From the NCBI RefSeq assembly GCF_959029255.1, contig NZ_CAUFUE010000013.1:1-64000 (forward strand): a DNA stretch of 64,000 nucleotides. The letters are read 5' to 3'. Position 1 is the first letter of the stretch. Every line of letters begins with the position of its first letter. Made by a program: the position numbers and the translations under genes. The stretch is from an uncultured Bacteroides sp. GTDB lineage: Bacteria; Bacteroidota; Bacteroidia; Bacteroidales; Bacteroidaceae. Of the stretch, positions 51,661 to 61,613 are shown in pieces. Under the pieces are notes generated by a model. It did no database searches. It saw nothing but the letters and a program-made list of their open reading frames with translations, and had not been told where the DNA came from.

Positions 51661-53226
51661 ATGAAACAACCTTTGCTATTAACCTTAGTATCTTCCACCA
51701 TTTGCATTGCTGCCACCGCAGCCAATAAAGCGCCGGAAAAAGCCGTTGCGGAAAAGCCTAAAACACCTAACGTGGTATTTATCTATGCCGATGACCTTGG
51801 TTACGGAGACCTTGAATGCTATGGAGCTAAAAACGTGCAAACCCCTAATGTAAACCGGCTAGCGAAGTCGGGCATCCGTTTCACCAACGCCCATGCCACT
51901 GCCGCCACCAGTACACCTTCGCGCTACTCCATGTTGACAGGGGAATATGCCTGGCGCAAAAAAGGGACGGATGTAGCTGCCGGAAATGCAGGTATGATTA
52001 TCCGCCCAGAACAATATACAATGGCGGACATGTTTAAAAGTGTGGGCTACACCACCGGAGCTATCGGGAAATGGCATCTGGGACTTGGTGATAAAGGCGG
52101 GACGCAAGACTGGAATGCCATATTGCCCTGCGCACTAGGCGATTTAGGCTTCGACTACCACTTCATCATGGCAGCTACCGCTGACCGTGTGCCTTGCGTG
52201 TACATCGAAAACGGAAAGGTTGCCAATTATGACCCGAGCGCTCCTATTGAAGTGAGCTATCAGAAGAACTTTGAAGGTGAACCTACCGGGGCCAGCAATC
52301 CGGAGCTGTTATATAATCTGAAACCCAGCCACGGTCACGATATGTCTATCGTGAATGGCATTTCACGCATCGGATTTATGAAAGGCGGAGGAAAAGCCCT
52401 CTGGAAAGACGAGAACATAGCTGACTCACTAACTACACATGCTGTCCAATTCATCGAGGAGAACAAGGATAGACCTTTCTTCTTATACTTCGCTACGAAC
52501 GACGTGCATGTTCCTCGCTTTCCCCACGACCGGTTCAGAGGTAAAAATCCGATGGGGCTGAGAGGTGACGCCATTGTACAATTTGATTATAGCGTCGGAG
52601 AAATCCTTCAGACATTGGAAAAATTGGGATTGAGAGAAAATACTCTGATTATTCTTTCAAGTGACAATGGCCCGGTGGTTGACGACGGATATGACGACAA
52701 AGCGGAAGAACTGCTGAACGGCCATAGCCCCGCCGGTCCTCTGAGAGGTAATAAATACAGTGCATTTGAAGGTGGAACCCGCATTCCCGCCATCGTCAGC
52801 TGGCCTAAAGAAGTGAAGAAGGGTAAAACTTCGGATTTGCTGGTATCGCAAATCGACTGGTTGGCTTCATTAGCCTCGCTGGCAGGAGCAACTATGCCCA
52901 AAGGTTCGGCACCGGACAGTTACAATTTCATGGGAAGTTGGCTCGGTAAAGAAAAGGTAGACCGCCCGTGGGTTATCGAACAAGCCGCTAACCATACGAT
53001 GTCAGTACGCACCAAAGACTGGAAGTACATTGAACCGCATGGAGGACCGAAAATGATTCAATGGGGACCGAAGGTAGAAACCGGCAGTTCGAAAGACCCT
53101 CAACTTTATAAGATGGAAGAGGTAAAGGAGGTTATCAATTATGCTCCCCAAATGCCCGAGAAGGTGACCGAATTACAAACCATTCTACAAAGCGTACGTG
53201 AAGGAAAAGATTTGATTGGGAAATAA
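51661..53226 (+). CDS. Serine-type sulfatase 1
   Basis: A 521-residue exported sulfatase (signal peptide to about residue 21) of the alkaline phosphatase-like S1 superfamily. Metal-binding VVFIYADDLGYGDLECYG and the activation motif in AATSTPSRYSMLTGEYAW are clear. The residue converted to formylglycine is S84, in the S-x-P-x-R form, so it needs a radical SAM (anSME) activator, which is not in the window. GAIGKWHLG and ILSSDNGPV complete the site. Likely periplasmic or surface desulfation of host or dietary sulfated glycans; subfamily not assigned. Confidence 0.93.
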   Translation: MKQPLLLTLVSSTICIAATAANKAPEKAVAEKPKTPNVVFIYADDLGYGDLECYGAKNVQTPNVNRLAKSGIRFTNAHATAATSTPSRYSMLTGEYAWRKKGTDVAAGNAGMIIRPEQYTMADMFKSVGYTTGAIGKWHLGLGDKGGTQDWNAILPCALGDLGFDYHFIMAATADRVPCVYIENGKVANYDPSAPIEVSYQKNFEGEPTGASNPELLYNLKPSHGHDMSIVNGISRIGFMKGGGKALWKDENIADSLTTHAVQFIEENKDRPFFLYFATNDVHVPRFPHDRFRGKNPMGLRGDAIVQFDYSVGEILQTLEKLGLRENTLIILSSDNGPVVDDGYDDKAEELLNGHSPAGPLRGNKYSAFEGGTRIPAIVSWPKEVKKGKTSDLLVSQIDWLASLASLAGATMPKGSAPDSYNFMGSWLGKEKVDRPWVIEQAANHTMSVRTKDWKYIEPHGGPKMIQWGPKVETGSSKDPQLYKMEEVKEVINYAPQMPEKVTELQTILQSVREGKDLIGK

Positions 53227-53273
53227 ATCACCAATTCAATAATTATTAATATGATACAAAAAAACACTATTAA

Positions 53274-54797
53274 ATGAATTATAAATCTATTTCATTAATT
53301 AGCGGGACGTTGCTTCTTTCTACTCTATCGGCTAGCGGACAGAAAAGGGATGCAAAACCCAATATATTATTTATTCTTTGTGACGATATGGGATATGGTG
53401 ACTTGGGATGTTATGGCCAGCCGTATATTCGCACTCCGCATCTGGACACTATGGCAAGTGAGGGAATGCGATTTACGCAAGCATATGCAGGCAGTCCGGT
53501 CAGCGCTCCTTCCAGAGCTTCGTTTATGACTGGACAACATACCGGACACTGCGAAGTACGGGGTAATAAGGAATATTGGAGGAATACTCCTACTATAATG
53601 TACGGAAACAACCAAGAACCTACAGTTGTGGGACAACACCCTTACGACCCGAATCATGTGATTTTGCCGGAAATAATGAAACACAACGGATATGCCACAG
53701 GCATGTTCGGCAAATGGGCAGGAGGTTACGAAGGCTCCTGCTCTACTCCGGACAAACGGGGAATAGACGAGTATTACGGCTATATTTGCCAGTTTCAAGC
53801 TCACCTCTACTATCCTAATTTCCTAAACCGATACAGCAAGACGCAGGGTGACACCGGGGTGGTACGCGTGGTACTTGACGAGAACATCAAATATCCGATG
53901 TTCGGTCCCGAATATCAGAAACGGTCGCAATATTCAGCTGACATGATTCATCAGAAAGCTATGGAATGGCTTGACCGGCAAAATGACAAGCAACCGTTCT
54001 TCGGCATATTGACTTACACATTGCCACATGCAGAACTGGTTCAACCGGAAGATTCGATTTTGAAAGAATATAAAGAGAAATTCAATCCGGATAAAGTTTT
54101 CAATGGAAGCAAAGGGTCGCGATACAATGCCATCACTCACACACATGCTCAATTTGCCGGTATGATTACCCGTCTAGACTTTTATGTGGGAGAAGTTTTG
54201 AAGAAACTGAAAGAGAAGGGACTGGACGAAAATACATTAGTAATCTTTGCCAGTGATAATGGCCCTCACGAAGAGGGAGGAGCTGATCCGACTTTCTTCG
54301 GCAGAGACGGTAAACTGCGCGGATTGAAACGCCAATGCCTTGAGGGAGGTATCCGTATCCCATTCATAGCCCGTTGGCCCGGACATGTACCGGAAGGTAC
54401 GGTAAACGACCACATCTGCGCTTTTTATGATTTAATGCCTACTTTCTGCGATGTTGCCGGTATCAAGAAATACAATAAGAAATACCGGAACAAAGAAAAG
54501 GAAACGGATTATTTCGACGGCATCTCTTTCGCCCCGACACTACTGGGGAAGAAGAAACAGAAAGAACATGATTTTCTGTACTGGGAATTCAATGAAACAG
54601 ATCAAATTGCCGTACGCATGGATGACTGGAAACTGATAATCAGAAAAGGGAAGCCATCTCTCTATAATCTTCAGGCAGATATTCACGAAGATAATGACGT
54701 GGCTTCCCAGCACCCGGAAATTGTAGAAAAGATGAGATATATCATATTTGAGCAACACACGCCTAATAAATATTTCTCTGTGACATTGCCCAACTAG
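53274..54797 (+). CDS. Serine-type sulfatase 2
   Basis: A 507-residue exported sulfatase (SLISGTLLLSTLSASGQ signal) 47 bp after the first and probably cotranscribed. ILFILCDDMGYGDLGCYGQP binds the metal; the formylglycine motif SPVSAPSRASFMTGQHTGHC has S77 as the modified residue. ATGMFGKWAGGYEGS and IFASDNGPHEEGGADP complete the core. It differs clearly from sulfatase 1, so the two likely act on different sulfate positions. Confidence 0.93.
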   Translation: MNYKSISLISGTLLLSTLSASGQKRDAKPNILFILCDDMGYGDLGCYGQPYIRTPHLDTMASEGMRFTQAYAGSPVSAPSRASFMTGQHTGHCEVRGNKEYWRNTPTIMYGNNQEPTVVGQHPYDPNHVILPEIMKHNGYATGMFGKWAGGYEGSCSTPDKRGIDEYYGYICQFQAHLYYPNFLNRYSKTQGDTGVVRVVLDENIKYPMFGPEYQKRSQYSADMIHQKAMEWLDRQNDKQPFFGILTYTLPHAELVQPEDSILKEYKEKFNPDKVFNGSKGSRYNAITHTHAQFAGMITRLDFYVGEVLKKLKEKGLDENTLVIFASDNGPHEEGGADPTFFGRDGKLRGLKRQCLEGGIRIPFIARWPGHVPEGTVNDHICAFYDLMPTFCDVAGIKKYNKKYRNKEKETDYFDGISFAPTLLGKKKQKEHDFLYWEFNETDQIAVRMDDWKLIIRKGKPSLYNLQADIHEDNDVASQHPEIVEKMRYIIFEQHTPNKYFSVTLPN

Positions 54798-54838
54798 TTT
54801 TTGCATAATAAATTAAGAGATATCCTCATAAATTAGGA

Positions 54839-54869
54839 TTGCATAAACTGGAGATTTCGCTTTTCTTTG
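54839..54869 (+). promoter_or_regulatory. Promoter of the TonB receptor gene
   Basis: TTG at 54839-54841, a 20-bp spacer, then TTTCTTTG at 54862-54869 (one mismatch to TAnnTTTG), 21 bp before the ATG. A 7-bp inverted pair (AAACTGG / CCAGTTT) brackets the -7 box and ends at the start codon, a possible operator. Confidence 0.5.
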
Positions 54870-54890
54870 CAAACGAAATAAAACCAGTTT

Positions 54891-57353
54891 ATGAACACAT
54901 ATAAAATCATTACCCTAATTCTGACCGTCTTGTTTGCCGGTAACGTATTGGCAGAAGACTTGGATACATTGAAAGTAGTAGACGTGGAAGAAGTCCTCGT
55001 CATTGCAGCACCCAAAGAGAACAGAAAACTACGTGAACAACCGACCGCCGTGACCCTGCTGTCACAAAAAGACATGCAGGCCACGCAGGTCAGTTCCATC
55101 AAGAGTCTGACGGGGCTTGTGCCGAATATGTTTATTCCTGATTATGGTTCACGACTGACTTCGGCGGTTTATATCCGTGGTATCGGCTCGCGCATCAATA
55201 CGCCTTCCATCGGACTGTATGTAGACAATATCCCCTACATCGACAAATCCGCTTTCGATTTCAACTATTCCGACATCGAGCGTATAGACGTATTGCGTGG
55301 CCCGCAAGGTACACTGTATGGGCGTAATGCAATGGGAGGGCTGATAAAGATTCACACTAAATCACCTTTCAGCTATCAGGGTACGGACTTACGCATGGGA
55401 GCAGCTACGCACAATGCTTATAATGCTTCGGTGACGCACTATCACCGCGCCTCCGATCGGTTTGCTTTCTCCACGGGAGGTTTCTATGACTACACGGGCG
55501 GTTTCTTCAGAAACGCCTTTCTGAACAACAAGAAAATAGATAAAGGGCAATCTGCCGGCGGACGTTTCCGGGGCATCTATCTGCCTTCGGAAAATTGGAA
55601 GGTGGACCTTAATGTCAGTTACGAGTATAGTGACCAGGGAGGATATCCCTATATCTATACAGGTAGCGTGAATCCTGCCGCTCAGAAGGAGGACTTGAAA
55701 CCCTACATCGGCACCATCTCCAACAATCAAGAGAGCAGTTATTACCGGAACCTGATGAATGCCGGGTTAAACTTGGAATACCAGGCACGCAACTTTACGC
55801 TAAGTGCCGTAACGGGTTATCAGTTCCTGAAAGACCGTATGTTCATTGACCAGGACTTCACGGCAGACGATATTTATACGCTGGAACAGAAGCAGCGCAT
55901 CCATACGCTAAGCGAAGAAATCGTAATGAAGAGTAAAGGTAACCGCCGTTGGCAATGGGCAACGGGTGTTTTCGGTTTCTATCAATGGCTGAACACAAGT
56001 GCTCCCGTAACCTTCAGAGAGGGTGGAATGAATATGCTGGACCGCATGCTGGGCAGTGTGATACCTTCTAAAATAGAGGTTCCCATGGAACCGGGAATGA
56101 ACATGAACATCTTGCCGTCTCTGAAAATCAATGGGGGTAACCTGCTTATCAATGGTGATTTTGATACGCCTTTGCTGAATGGCGCATTGTTCCATCAGTC
56201 TACTTTCAGGGATTTGTTCGGATTGGAGGGTTTGTCATTCACTGCCGGACTGCGTCTGGATTATGAGAAGATGAAGATGGATTATAATTCGGGAACAGCA
56301 ATGGGATATTCGGTAGGAATCAAGGGAGAAATGGTACGGGGTGGTCAAGTTATTAAAGAGATACCGATGATGCCCGAAACCGCCCTGACCGTACAGTCAC
56401 GCTATCAAGGCTCCATAGATAAAGATTACCTGCAATTGTTACCGAAATTTGCTTTGCAATATGATTTAAAGAATAATCTGGGGAATGTGTATGCTACGGT
56501 TAGTAAAGGGTATCGTTCAGGAGGATATAACATCCAAATGTTCTCCGACCTGTTGCAATCGAGCTTGAAAAATGACATGATGAAGCAGTCTAAAGATGAA
56601 ATTATGCCCCATGTGCCGAACCAGTTTAAAGAACTGGTGGATGGATACTTCCCTGATGCAGGAGAAAACCCGGATGCACGCTCGGCAACGGAATACAAAC
56701 CTGAGCAAACCTGGAACTACGAAGTAGGGACTCACCTGAACCTTTTCAATAATCGTCTGCGTACTGATGCCGCCCTCTTCTGGCTGGAGACACGTGATCA
56801 GCAAATCTCGCGCTTTGCGGGAGAGAGCGGACTGGGACGTGAAACGGTGAATGCCGGAAAGAGTCGCAGCCTGGGGGCTGAGGTTTCTCTCGCCATTGCC
56901 GTAACCACAGATTTCACGGTAAATGCCAACTACGGGTATACGTATGCTACCTTCAAAGATTACGTAACCAACGCCCGTGTAAACGGAAAACTCCAGGAAA
57001 TCAGTTATAATGGTAATTATGTACCTTTCGTTCCCAAACACACATTGACTGTGGGAGGACAGTATATCTTCCGCATCAATCCGGGACATTGGCTAGACCG
57101 TATCCAACTGAATGCCAACTATACAGGTGCAGGACGTATCTACTGGACAGAAGAAAATACCGTCAGCCAGTCTTTCTACGGCACACTGAACGGGAGAGTA
57201 GCCTTTGAAAAGGGAAATGGCGCTATCGCACTTTGGGTGAAAAATGCACTTGATAAGGATTACGCCGCCTTCTATTTTGAAAGTATGAGTAACGGGTTCT
57301 TGCAGAAAGGACGGCCGGTGCAGGCGGGGATAGAGTTGAGGTGCAGGTTTTAA
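54891..57353 (+). CDS. TonB-dependent receptor, not SusC type
   Basis: An 820-residue outer-membrane receptor with signal peptide (IITLILTVLFAGNVLAE). It has no CarbopepD_reg domain or SusC signature, so it is not a SusC. The plug starts after VEEVLVIAAPKENRKLREQP, with SAVYIRGIGSRINTPSIGLY and DVLRGPQGTLYGRNAMGG, as in siderophore- or small-molecule-type receptors. The barrel ends GIELRCRF. Substrate cannot be read; proximity to two sulfatases may or may not mean cooperation, since it has its own promoter. Confidence 0.9.
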   Translation: MNTYKIITLILTVLFAGNVLAEDLDTLKVVDVEEVLVIAAPKENRKLREQPTAVTLLSQKDMQATQVSSIKSLTGLVPNMFIPDYGSRLTSAVYIRGIGSRINTPSIGLYVDNIPYIDKSAFDFNYSDIERIDVLRGPQGTLYGRNAMGGLIKIHTKSPFSYQGTDLRMGAATHNAYNASVTHYHRASDRFAFSTGGFYDYTGGFFRNAFLNNKKIDKGQSAGGRFRGIYLPSENWKVDLNVSYEYSDQGGYPYIYTGSVNPAAQKEDLKPYIGTISNNQESSYYRNLMNAGLNLEYQARNFTLSAVTGYQFLKDRMFIDQDFTADDIYTLEQKQRIHTLSEEIVMKSKGNRRWQWATGVFGFYQWLNTSAPVTFREGGMNMLDRMLGSVIPSKIEVPMEPGMNMNILPSLKINGGNLLINGDFDTPLLNGALFHQSTFRDLFGLEGLSFTAGLRLDYEKMKMDYNSGTAMGYSVGIKGEMVRGGQVIKEIPMMPETALTVQSRYQGSIDKDYLQLLPKFALQYDLKNNLGNVYATVSKGYRSGGYNIQMFSDLLQSSLKNDMMKQSKDEIMPHVPNQFKELVDGYFPDAGENPDARSATEYKPEQTWNYEVGTHLNLFNNRLRTDAALFWLETRDQQISRFAGESGLGRETVNAGKSRSLGAEVSLAIAVTTDFTVNANYGYTYATFKDYVTNARVNGKLQEISYNGNYVPFVPKHTLTVGGQYIFRINPGHWLDRIQLNANYTGAGRIYWTEENTVSQSFYGTLNGRVAFEKGNGAIALWVKNALDKDYAAFYFESMSNGFLQKGRPVQAGIELRCRF

Positions 57354-57379
57354 AAGCACAGACATTCGCCGAATATATT

Positions 57380-57405
57380 GCGGAGAATACCAGTGATATT
57401 CCCCG
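57380..57405 (+). terminator. Weak hairpin after the TonB receptor gene
   Basis: GCGG-AGAATA pairs imperfectly with TATTC-CCCGC, 27 bp after the stop codon. A short T-run (ATTTT) follows. It is a possible terminator between convergent genes. Confidence 0.35.
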
Positions 57406-57459
57406 CATATTTTGCGGTAAAAATAACAATTTATTAATGATAAAGTATCAAGAACAAGA

Positions 57460-58446
57460 TTATTTATTGATAGCCCCGCAATGCGGACAAACCCCTTTTG
57501 CCTTCAATTTCTGCCCGCAGTTTCCGCAACGATAGCGGGAAGTGGCTAATGAAATACGAAATCTTCTGTAAAATACGTATATAAAAACGGCCAAGAACAA
57601 GTAGCCGATGTATATGTGGGTAGTCAGGATAAAGAAGAAGTAACAGAAGATGCAGCAGGAGGCGAGACCTAAGAGGTAGAATACTGCGGCAGCCGGAGTG
57701 AGCTGACGGAAAAGGTCATCGAGTACCGCTAACAATACCACAACGAAGAGCCATAGACTTAATAAAAAAACAGACAGGACGAATGGAACTTTGAAGGGCG
57801 ACAAAGTGGGATTAAAATAAAAATGCTGCCACGTATCGGGTACAAAGACTTGCATGGACTCATAAATAGTAGCGCTAAATGCCATAAGCAGACATAACAA
57901 CAAGGGGTATACGCTATCGATGTCATTGAAATAGACCATCCTTAACTGCTTGCGGCGAAATGCACGGAATAGCCACACAGCAACGAACAATGCAAAGATG
58001 ACAATGAAGTAGGAAGCGTGGGTATCGCTGAACAGATAGATGGATTGCGATATGCTATCCGTAGGCACGAAAGAATGTATCATATCTGTTTCACGAATCC
58101 AACCTTGTATGTCTTGCGTATGGGCAAGTTTTACCCAAACACTATCAACACTATCCTGAGGATGGATGGCAAATTCCGCCACTACTACACGGTCGCCTTT
58201 GTAGAGCATGTTATAGCAGTCTTTCACCGGCAGGCAAGCCAGACTCACGGAATCGTCCTGAACCTCAAGATTGGTATTCCAAGTGTAATGACGTTCGTAC
58301 AGGTAAGTCAGGGAATCACGGGTCTTGGCACTCAGAGTTTCATCCTCGAGATTAGGACGAGGATAATGACAGGAAGAGAATATAAACAAGAGCCCTGTCA
58401 TCACAAGGAAAGGAAGCAAGATAGTATGTAGCAGTGAAAGTTTCAT
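57460..58446 (-). CDS. Membrane protein with SH3-like and zinc-ribbon regions
   Basis: A 328-residue protein I do not recognise as a named family. The N-terminus has a lipoprotein-like signal (LLPFLVMTGLLFIFSSCHYP). Residues 60-125 resemble a bacterial SH3 fold (YKGDRVVVAEFAIHPQD ... GWIRETDMIHSFVP). Five or six helices follow (about 140-300), and the C-terminus ends in a short zinc ribbon, CGNCGQKLKAKGVCPHCG, on the cytoplasmic side. Single gene, convergent with the TonB receptor. Confidence 0.7.
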   Translation of the reverse strand: MKLSLLHTILLPFLVMTGLLFIFSSCHYPRPNLEDETLSAKTRDSLTYLYERHYTWNTNLEVQDDSVSLACLPVKDCYNMLYKGDRVVVAEFAIHPQDSVDSVWVKLAHTQDIQGWIRETDMIHSFVPTDSISQSIYLFSDTHASYFIVIFALFVAVWLFRAFRRKQLRMVYFNDIDSVYPLLLCLLMAFSATIYESMQVFVPDTWQHFYFNPTLSPFKVPFVLSVFLLSLWLFVVVLLAVLDDLFRQLTPAAAVFYLLGLASCCIFCYFFFILTTHIYIGYLFLAVFIYVFYRRFRISLATSRYRCGNCGQKLKAKGVCPHCGAINK

Positions 58447-58503
58447 CCTTATTTATCCTCTGTTATTAATCTTCCGTTTTTATTTCCATTACTCTGTTGC
58501 CGC

Positions 58504-60357
58504 TTACTCCGCCACCACTTTCATCTGACAATGCTTACAATCAAAATCCAGACGGAAACGTTTTCCATCAGTCCCTACAAGATAATAGGGTTCACGATAA
58601 GGTGAACGTATCTTTTGATACGTAGGACACCAGCCCATACTATAGCGCAGGCAATGCTTGCAGAACATGAGCACTGCATCAGGAACCGGTTGTTTTTCGT
58701 AGGCAGGTTCTACGGATGATACGCCATGCGACAGATAGAAACTCTTGGCAGCGGCATTCATCACATTACCCAGATAAGTCAACGAAGTTATGGGAAATGC
58801 ATGCTTGGTGGGTTTCCAAACAGCCAATTCCCGACGATAAGTAATGCGGCGGGCAGCTATCAACTTCTCTATGACCTGACGACGCCAATCGGCTATTGCA
58901 GATGCCGGAATAAACCAGTTTTGCGACAACTTGAATCTAATGCCGGAAGCCTCATCGGAATCATTGTTAACGACCTCGAACGGGGTATTTCCCAATTTAC
59001 TCAATTGACTACGCAGATTTTCTGCTTGCGGAGTACGTGCCGGCTCTTTAGAATAAGGAAATGACAACGTTACCCGGTTATCATCCTCGTCTGTAGCAGT
59101 TAAAGCAAAACCAAAAGAGGTATCTGATAATTCCCAGTTGACGGCAATTTTCCGTTCGGAGGACTTACGGGCAAGGACACGTTCGAAATCCTGATCGAAA
59201 TTCCGATAAAGACGGGTGCGGGGCTTGATGCGCGGCACTTCTCCTGCCGGATAGAGTTTATTGCCATCTACCCGGTTGATACGGAAGCCTTGCAGACGAC
59301 CTTGTTCATCCAGAAAACATACTCCGTCACCATTGTGGAAAGGTTTTAAACCGGCAACGGTAAGGTAGTTGCCGCGTTGTTCCTTCATCGTTCCCATTTC
59401 TTCTCCCAAGGACTTAGGGGTATCGAAAGAAGAAATCTCTCGCTGGCGACCTTGCAAAAAATAGTGAGTAAAGCCACGGCTGAAACTTTTATCCAACTGG
59501 GGTTTAAAATCAAAAAGGCAAGTCCCGGAAGAAGCGCGAGCATATTCTTTACGGCGTGCAAAGATAGCATCCAGCTTTTGGCGGTAGGCGGCAGTAACAT
59601 TCTTCACGTACGAAACATCTTTCAGACGACCTTCTATCTTCAGGGAAGTGACTCCTGCATCAAGCAAGTCTTCCAAGACTTCGCTTTGATTAAGGTCTTT
59701 CAAAGAAAGCAGATGTTTGTCTCGCACAATCGTTTTTCCATCGGTATCTACCAGATTGAAAGGTAAACGGCAGAACTGCGCACATTCGCCCCGGTTAGCA
59801 CTCCTGCCAAAACATGCCTGACTGACATAACACTGCCCGCTATAACTGACACAAAGCGCACCGTGTACAAAGACTTCAAGCGGAGTTTCAGGACAAGCCT
59901 CATGGATTGCGTGAATTTCCTGCAACGAAAGTTCGCGAGCCAATACTACTTGGCGGAAACCGGCATCTGACAGGAAACGTACTTTTTCCGGTGTACGGTT
60001 ATCCATCTGAGTACTGGCATGCAGGGGAATAGGCGGCAAGTTCAGGCGCGTTATTCCCATATCCTGTACTATCAAGGCATCCACACCGATACGATACAAT
60101 TCACCAATCATCTGTTCCGTCTCAACCAACTCTTCTTCTTTCAGAATGGTGTTAACGGTTACATAGATACGTACTTTGTACAGATGGGCATATTCTACCA
60201 AAGCGGCAATATCTTCCAAAGAATTGACGGCGGCGGCACGTGCACCGAAACGGGGTGCACCGATGTAGACCGCATCTGCACCATGATTTACTGCTTCAAT
60301 GCCACACTCAAGGTTCTTGGCGGGAGCCAGAAGTTCTATTTTACGTTGCCTGATCAT
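58504..60357 (-). CDS. Peptidase U32 family protein
   Basis: A 617-residue cytoplasmic protein. It starts with KIELLAPAKNLECGIEAVNHGADAVY, the typical U32 opening, and has the four-cysteine segment (GALCVSYSGQCYVSQACFG, NRGECAQFC) that in this family binds an iron-sulfur centre. Members such as RlhA, TrhP and UbiU/V act in RNA hydroxylation or quinone synthesis rather than as proteases, and this one is closest in length to the RlhA-like group with a C-terminal extension. Its ATG overlaps the metA stop by 4 bp (ATGA), so the two are translationally coupled. Confidence 0.88.
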   Translation of the reverse strand: MIRQRKIELLAPAKNLECGIEAVNHGADAVYIGAPRFGARAAAVNSLEDIAALVEYAHLYKVRIYVTVNTILKEEELVETEQMIGELYRIGVDALIVQDMGITRLNLPPIPLHASTQMDNRTPEKVRFLSDAGFRQVVLARELSLQEIHAIHEACPETPLEVFVHGALCVSYSGQCYVSQACFGRSANRGECAQFCRLPFNLVDTDGKTIVRDKHLLSLKDLNQSEVLEDLLDAGVTSLKIEGRLKDVSYVKNVTAAYRQKLDAIFARRKEYARASSGTCLFDFKPQLDKSFSRGFTHYFLQGRQREISSFDTPKSLGEEMGTMKEQRGNYLTVAGLKPFHNGDGVCFLDEQGRLQGFRINRVDGNKLYPAGEVPRIKPRTRLYRNFDQDFERVLARKSSERKIAVNWELSDTSFGFALTATDEDDNRVTLSFPYSKEPARTPQAENLRSQLSKLGNTPFEVVNNDSDEASGIRFKLSQNWFIPASAIADWRRQVIEKLIAARRITYRRELAVWKPTKHAFPITSLTYLGNVMNAAAKSFYLSHGVSSVEPAYEKQPVPDAVLMFCKHCLRYSMGWCPTYQKIRSPYREPYYLVGTDGKRFRLDFDCKHCQMKVVAE

Positions 60358-61271
60358 TCTATATCTTCAATATTATATGGAGTTTCCTGATATACGAAGT
60401 AGTTCAGCCAATTGGAGAATAACAAATTGGCATGTGCACGCCAGCGCACCAATACTCCTTTATCAGGATCATCATCTACGTAATAGTTACGAGGAATTTC
60501 AATGGGCAGTCCCTTCCCCAAATCACGGCGATATTCCGTATCCAAAGTCAATGGAGAATATTCGGAATGTCCGGTTACGAAAAATTCTCGTCCGCCACGG
60601 GCCACAACCAAATGTACGCCAGACTCTTTTGATTCGGAAAGCAGTGTCAGTTCGGGTACTTTCAGGATATCTTCTTTCCTAACTTCCGTATGACGGCTAT
60701 GAGGGACAAAGAAAACATCATCGAAGCCCCGGAATATGGGATGTAGAGGAAGCAAGGTACGATGCTCGAAAATACCGAACATCTTCTTGTCTAACGCATA
60801 CTTGGGTACGCCGTAATGATGATACAGCCCTGCTTGAGCCGCCCAACAAATATAGAGAGTTGAGGTGACGTGCGTACGCGCCCAGTCAAAAATTTCCGTG
60901 ATTTCATCCCAATAGGTAACTTCTTCAAAATCCATCTGCTCCACAGGAGCGCCGGTAATAATCATACCATCGTATTTCTCGCCACGCATTTTATCAAAGT
61001 CGGTATAGAACGTTTTCATGTGTTCTATCGGAGTATTTTTGGATGTATGACTCTTGATTTTCATGAACGAAATTTCTACCTGTAACGGAGTATTGGATAA
61101 CAAACGCACAAGATCCGTCTCCGTTGTAATCTTCAGGGGCATCAGGTTCAATATTACAATCCTTAGCGGACGAATATCCTGTTGGGTTGCACGAGAATTG
61201 TCGATGACGAAAATATTTTCCTCTTTCAGTAGCTCTATCGCAGGAAGTTTATCGGGTAAATTTAAAGGCAT
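60354..61271 (-). CDS. metA: Homoserine O-acyltransferase
   Basis: A 305-residue MetA-type enzyme that acylates homoserine at the start of methionine synthesis, drawing on the product of thrA. It begins MPLNLPDKLPAIELLKEENIF, and LRIVILNLMPLKITTETDLVRLL is a MetA hallmark. The catalytic Cys is in TLYICWAAQAGLYHHYGVPK (about C142), and EDVFFVPHSRHTE-like sequence (DDVFFVPHSRHTEV) carries the catalytic His. Whether it uses succinyl- or acetyl-CoA depends on a few residues I cannot assign with confidence. First gene of metA-U32. Confidence 0.95.
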   Translation of the reverse strand: MPLNLPDKLPAIELLKEENIFVIDNSRATQQDIRPLRIVILNLMPLKITTETDLVRLLSNTPLQVEISFMKIKSHTSKNTPIEHMKTFYTDFDKMRGEKYDGMIITGAPVEQMDFEEVTYWDEITEIFDWARTHVTSTLYICWAAQAGLYHHYGVPKYALDKKMFGIFEHRTLLPLHPIFRGFDDVFFVPHSRHTEVRKEDILKVPELTLLSESKESGVHLVVARGGREFFVTGHSEYSPLTLDTEYRRDLGKGLPIEIPRNYYVDDDPDKGVLVRWRAHANLLFSNWLNYFVYQETPYNIEDIE

Positions 61272-61613
61272 GGCTTTTCTATTGTTTAACTGATTACTAT
61301 ATACGATTTTAGCGTGTAAAGTTAGATAAAAAATCAGTGTGGTATGAATAATTTATAAAAGTTTTTATCGAATTATAGTTCCTGATAATAGAAATTATAA
61401 TACATTTGCTTTGACAAACAATAAACATGTGCCAGAAAAGAAGAACGAAAAGCACCACGGCATTAAGTGTAATGCTGAATAACAAGCATTCAAAAGCGTA
61501 AATACTTTTCTATACCTATTATGGTTCTGTTCACTCTAAAATTTTGATACACACCTTTATGAATATGAACCACAGACAGAAATATATCTGTCTCATAAAT
61601 AAATATACGCAAA
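61272..61613. other. Intergenic region between metA and the fimbrillin-like gene
   Basis: A 342-bp divergent spacer, AT-rich. TACATTTG at 61401-61408 is a perfect -7 box on the plus strand, about 205 bp before the fimbrillin-like gene. Minus-strand TAACTTTA near 61318-61325 is a weak -7 candidate for metA. No SAM riboswitch or other recognisable RNA motif was seen upstream of metA. Confidence 0.45.

Noticed and set aside
61272..61613. SAM riboswitch upstream of metA
   Set aside because: No recognisable SAM aptamer core was found on either strand.
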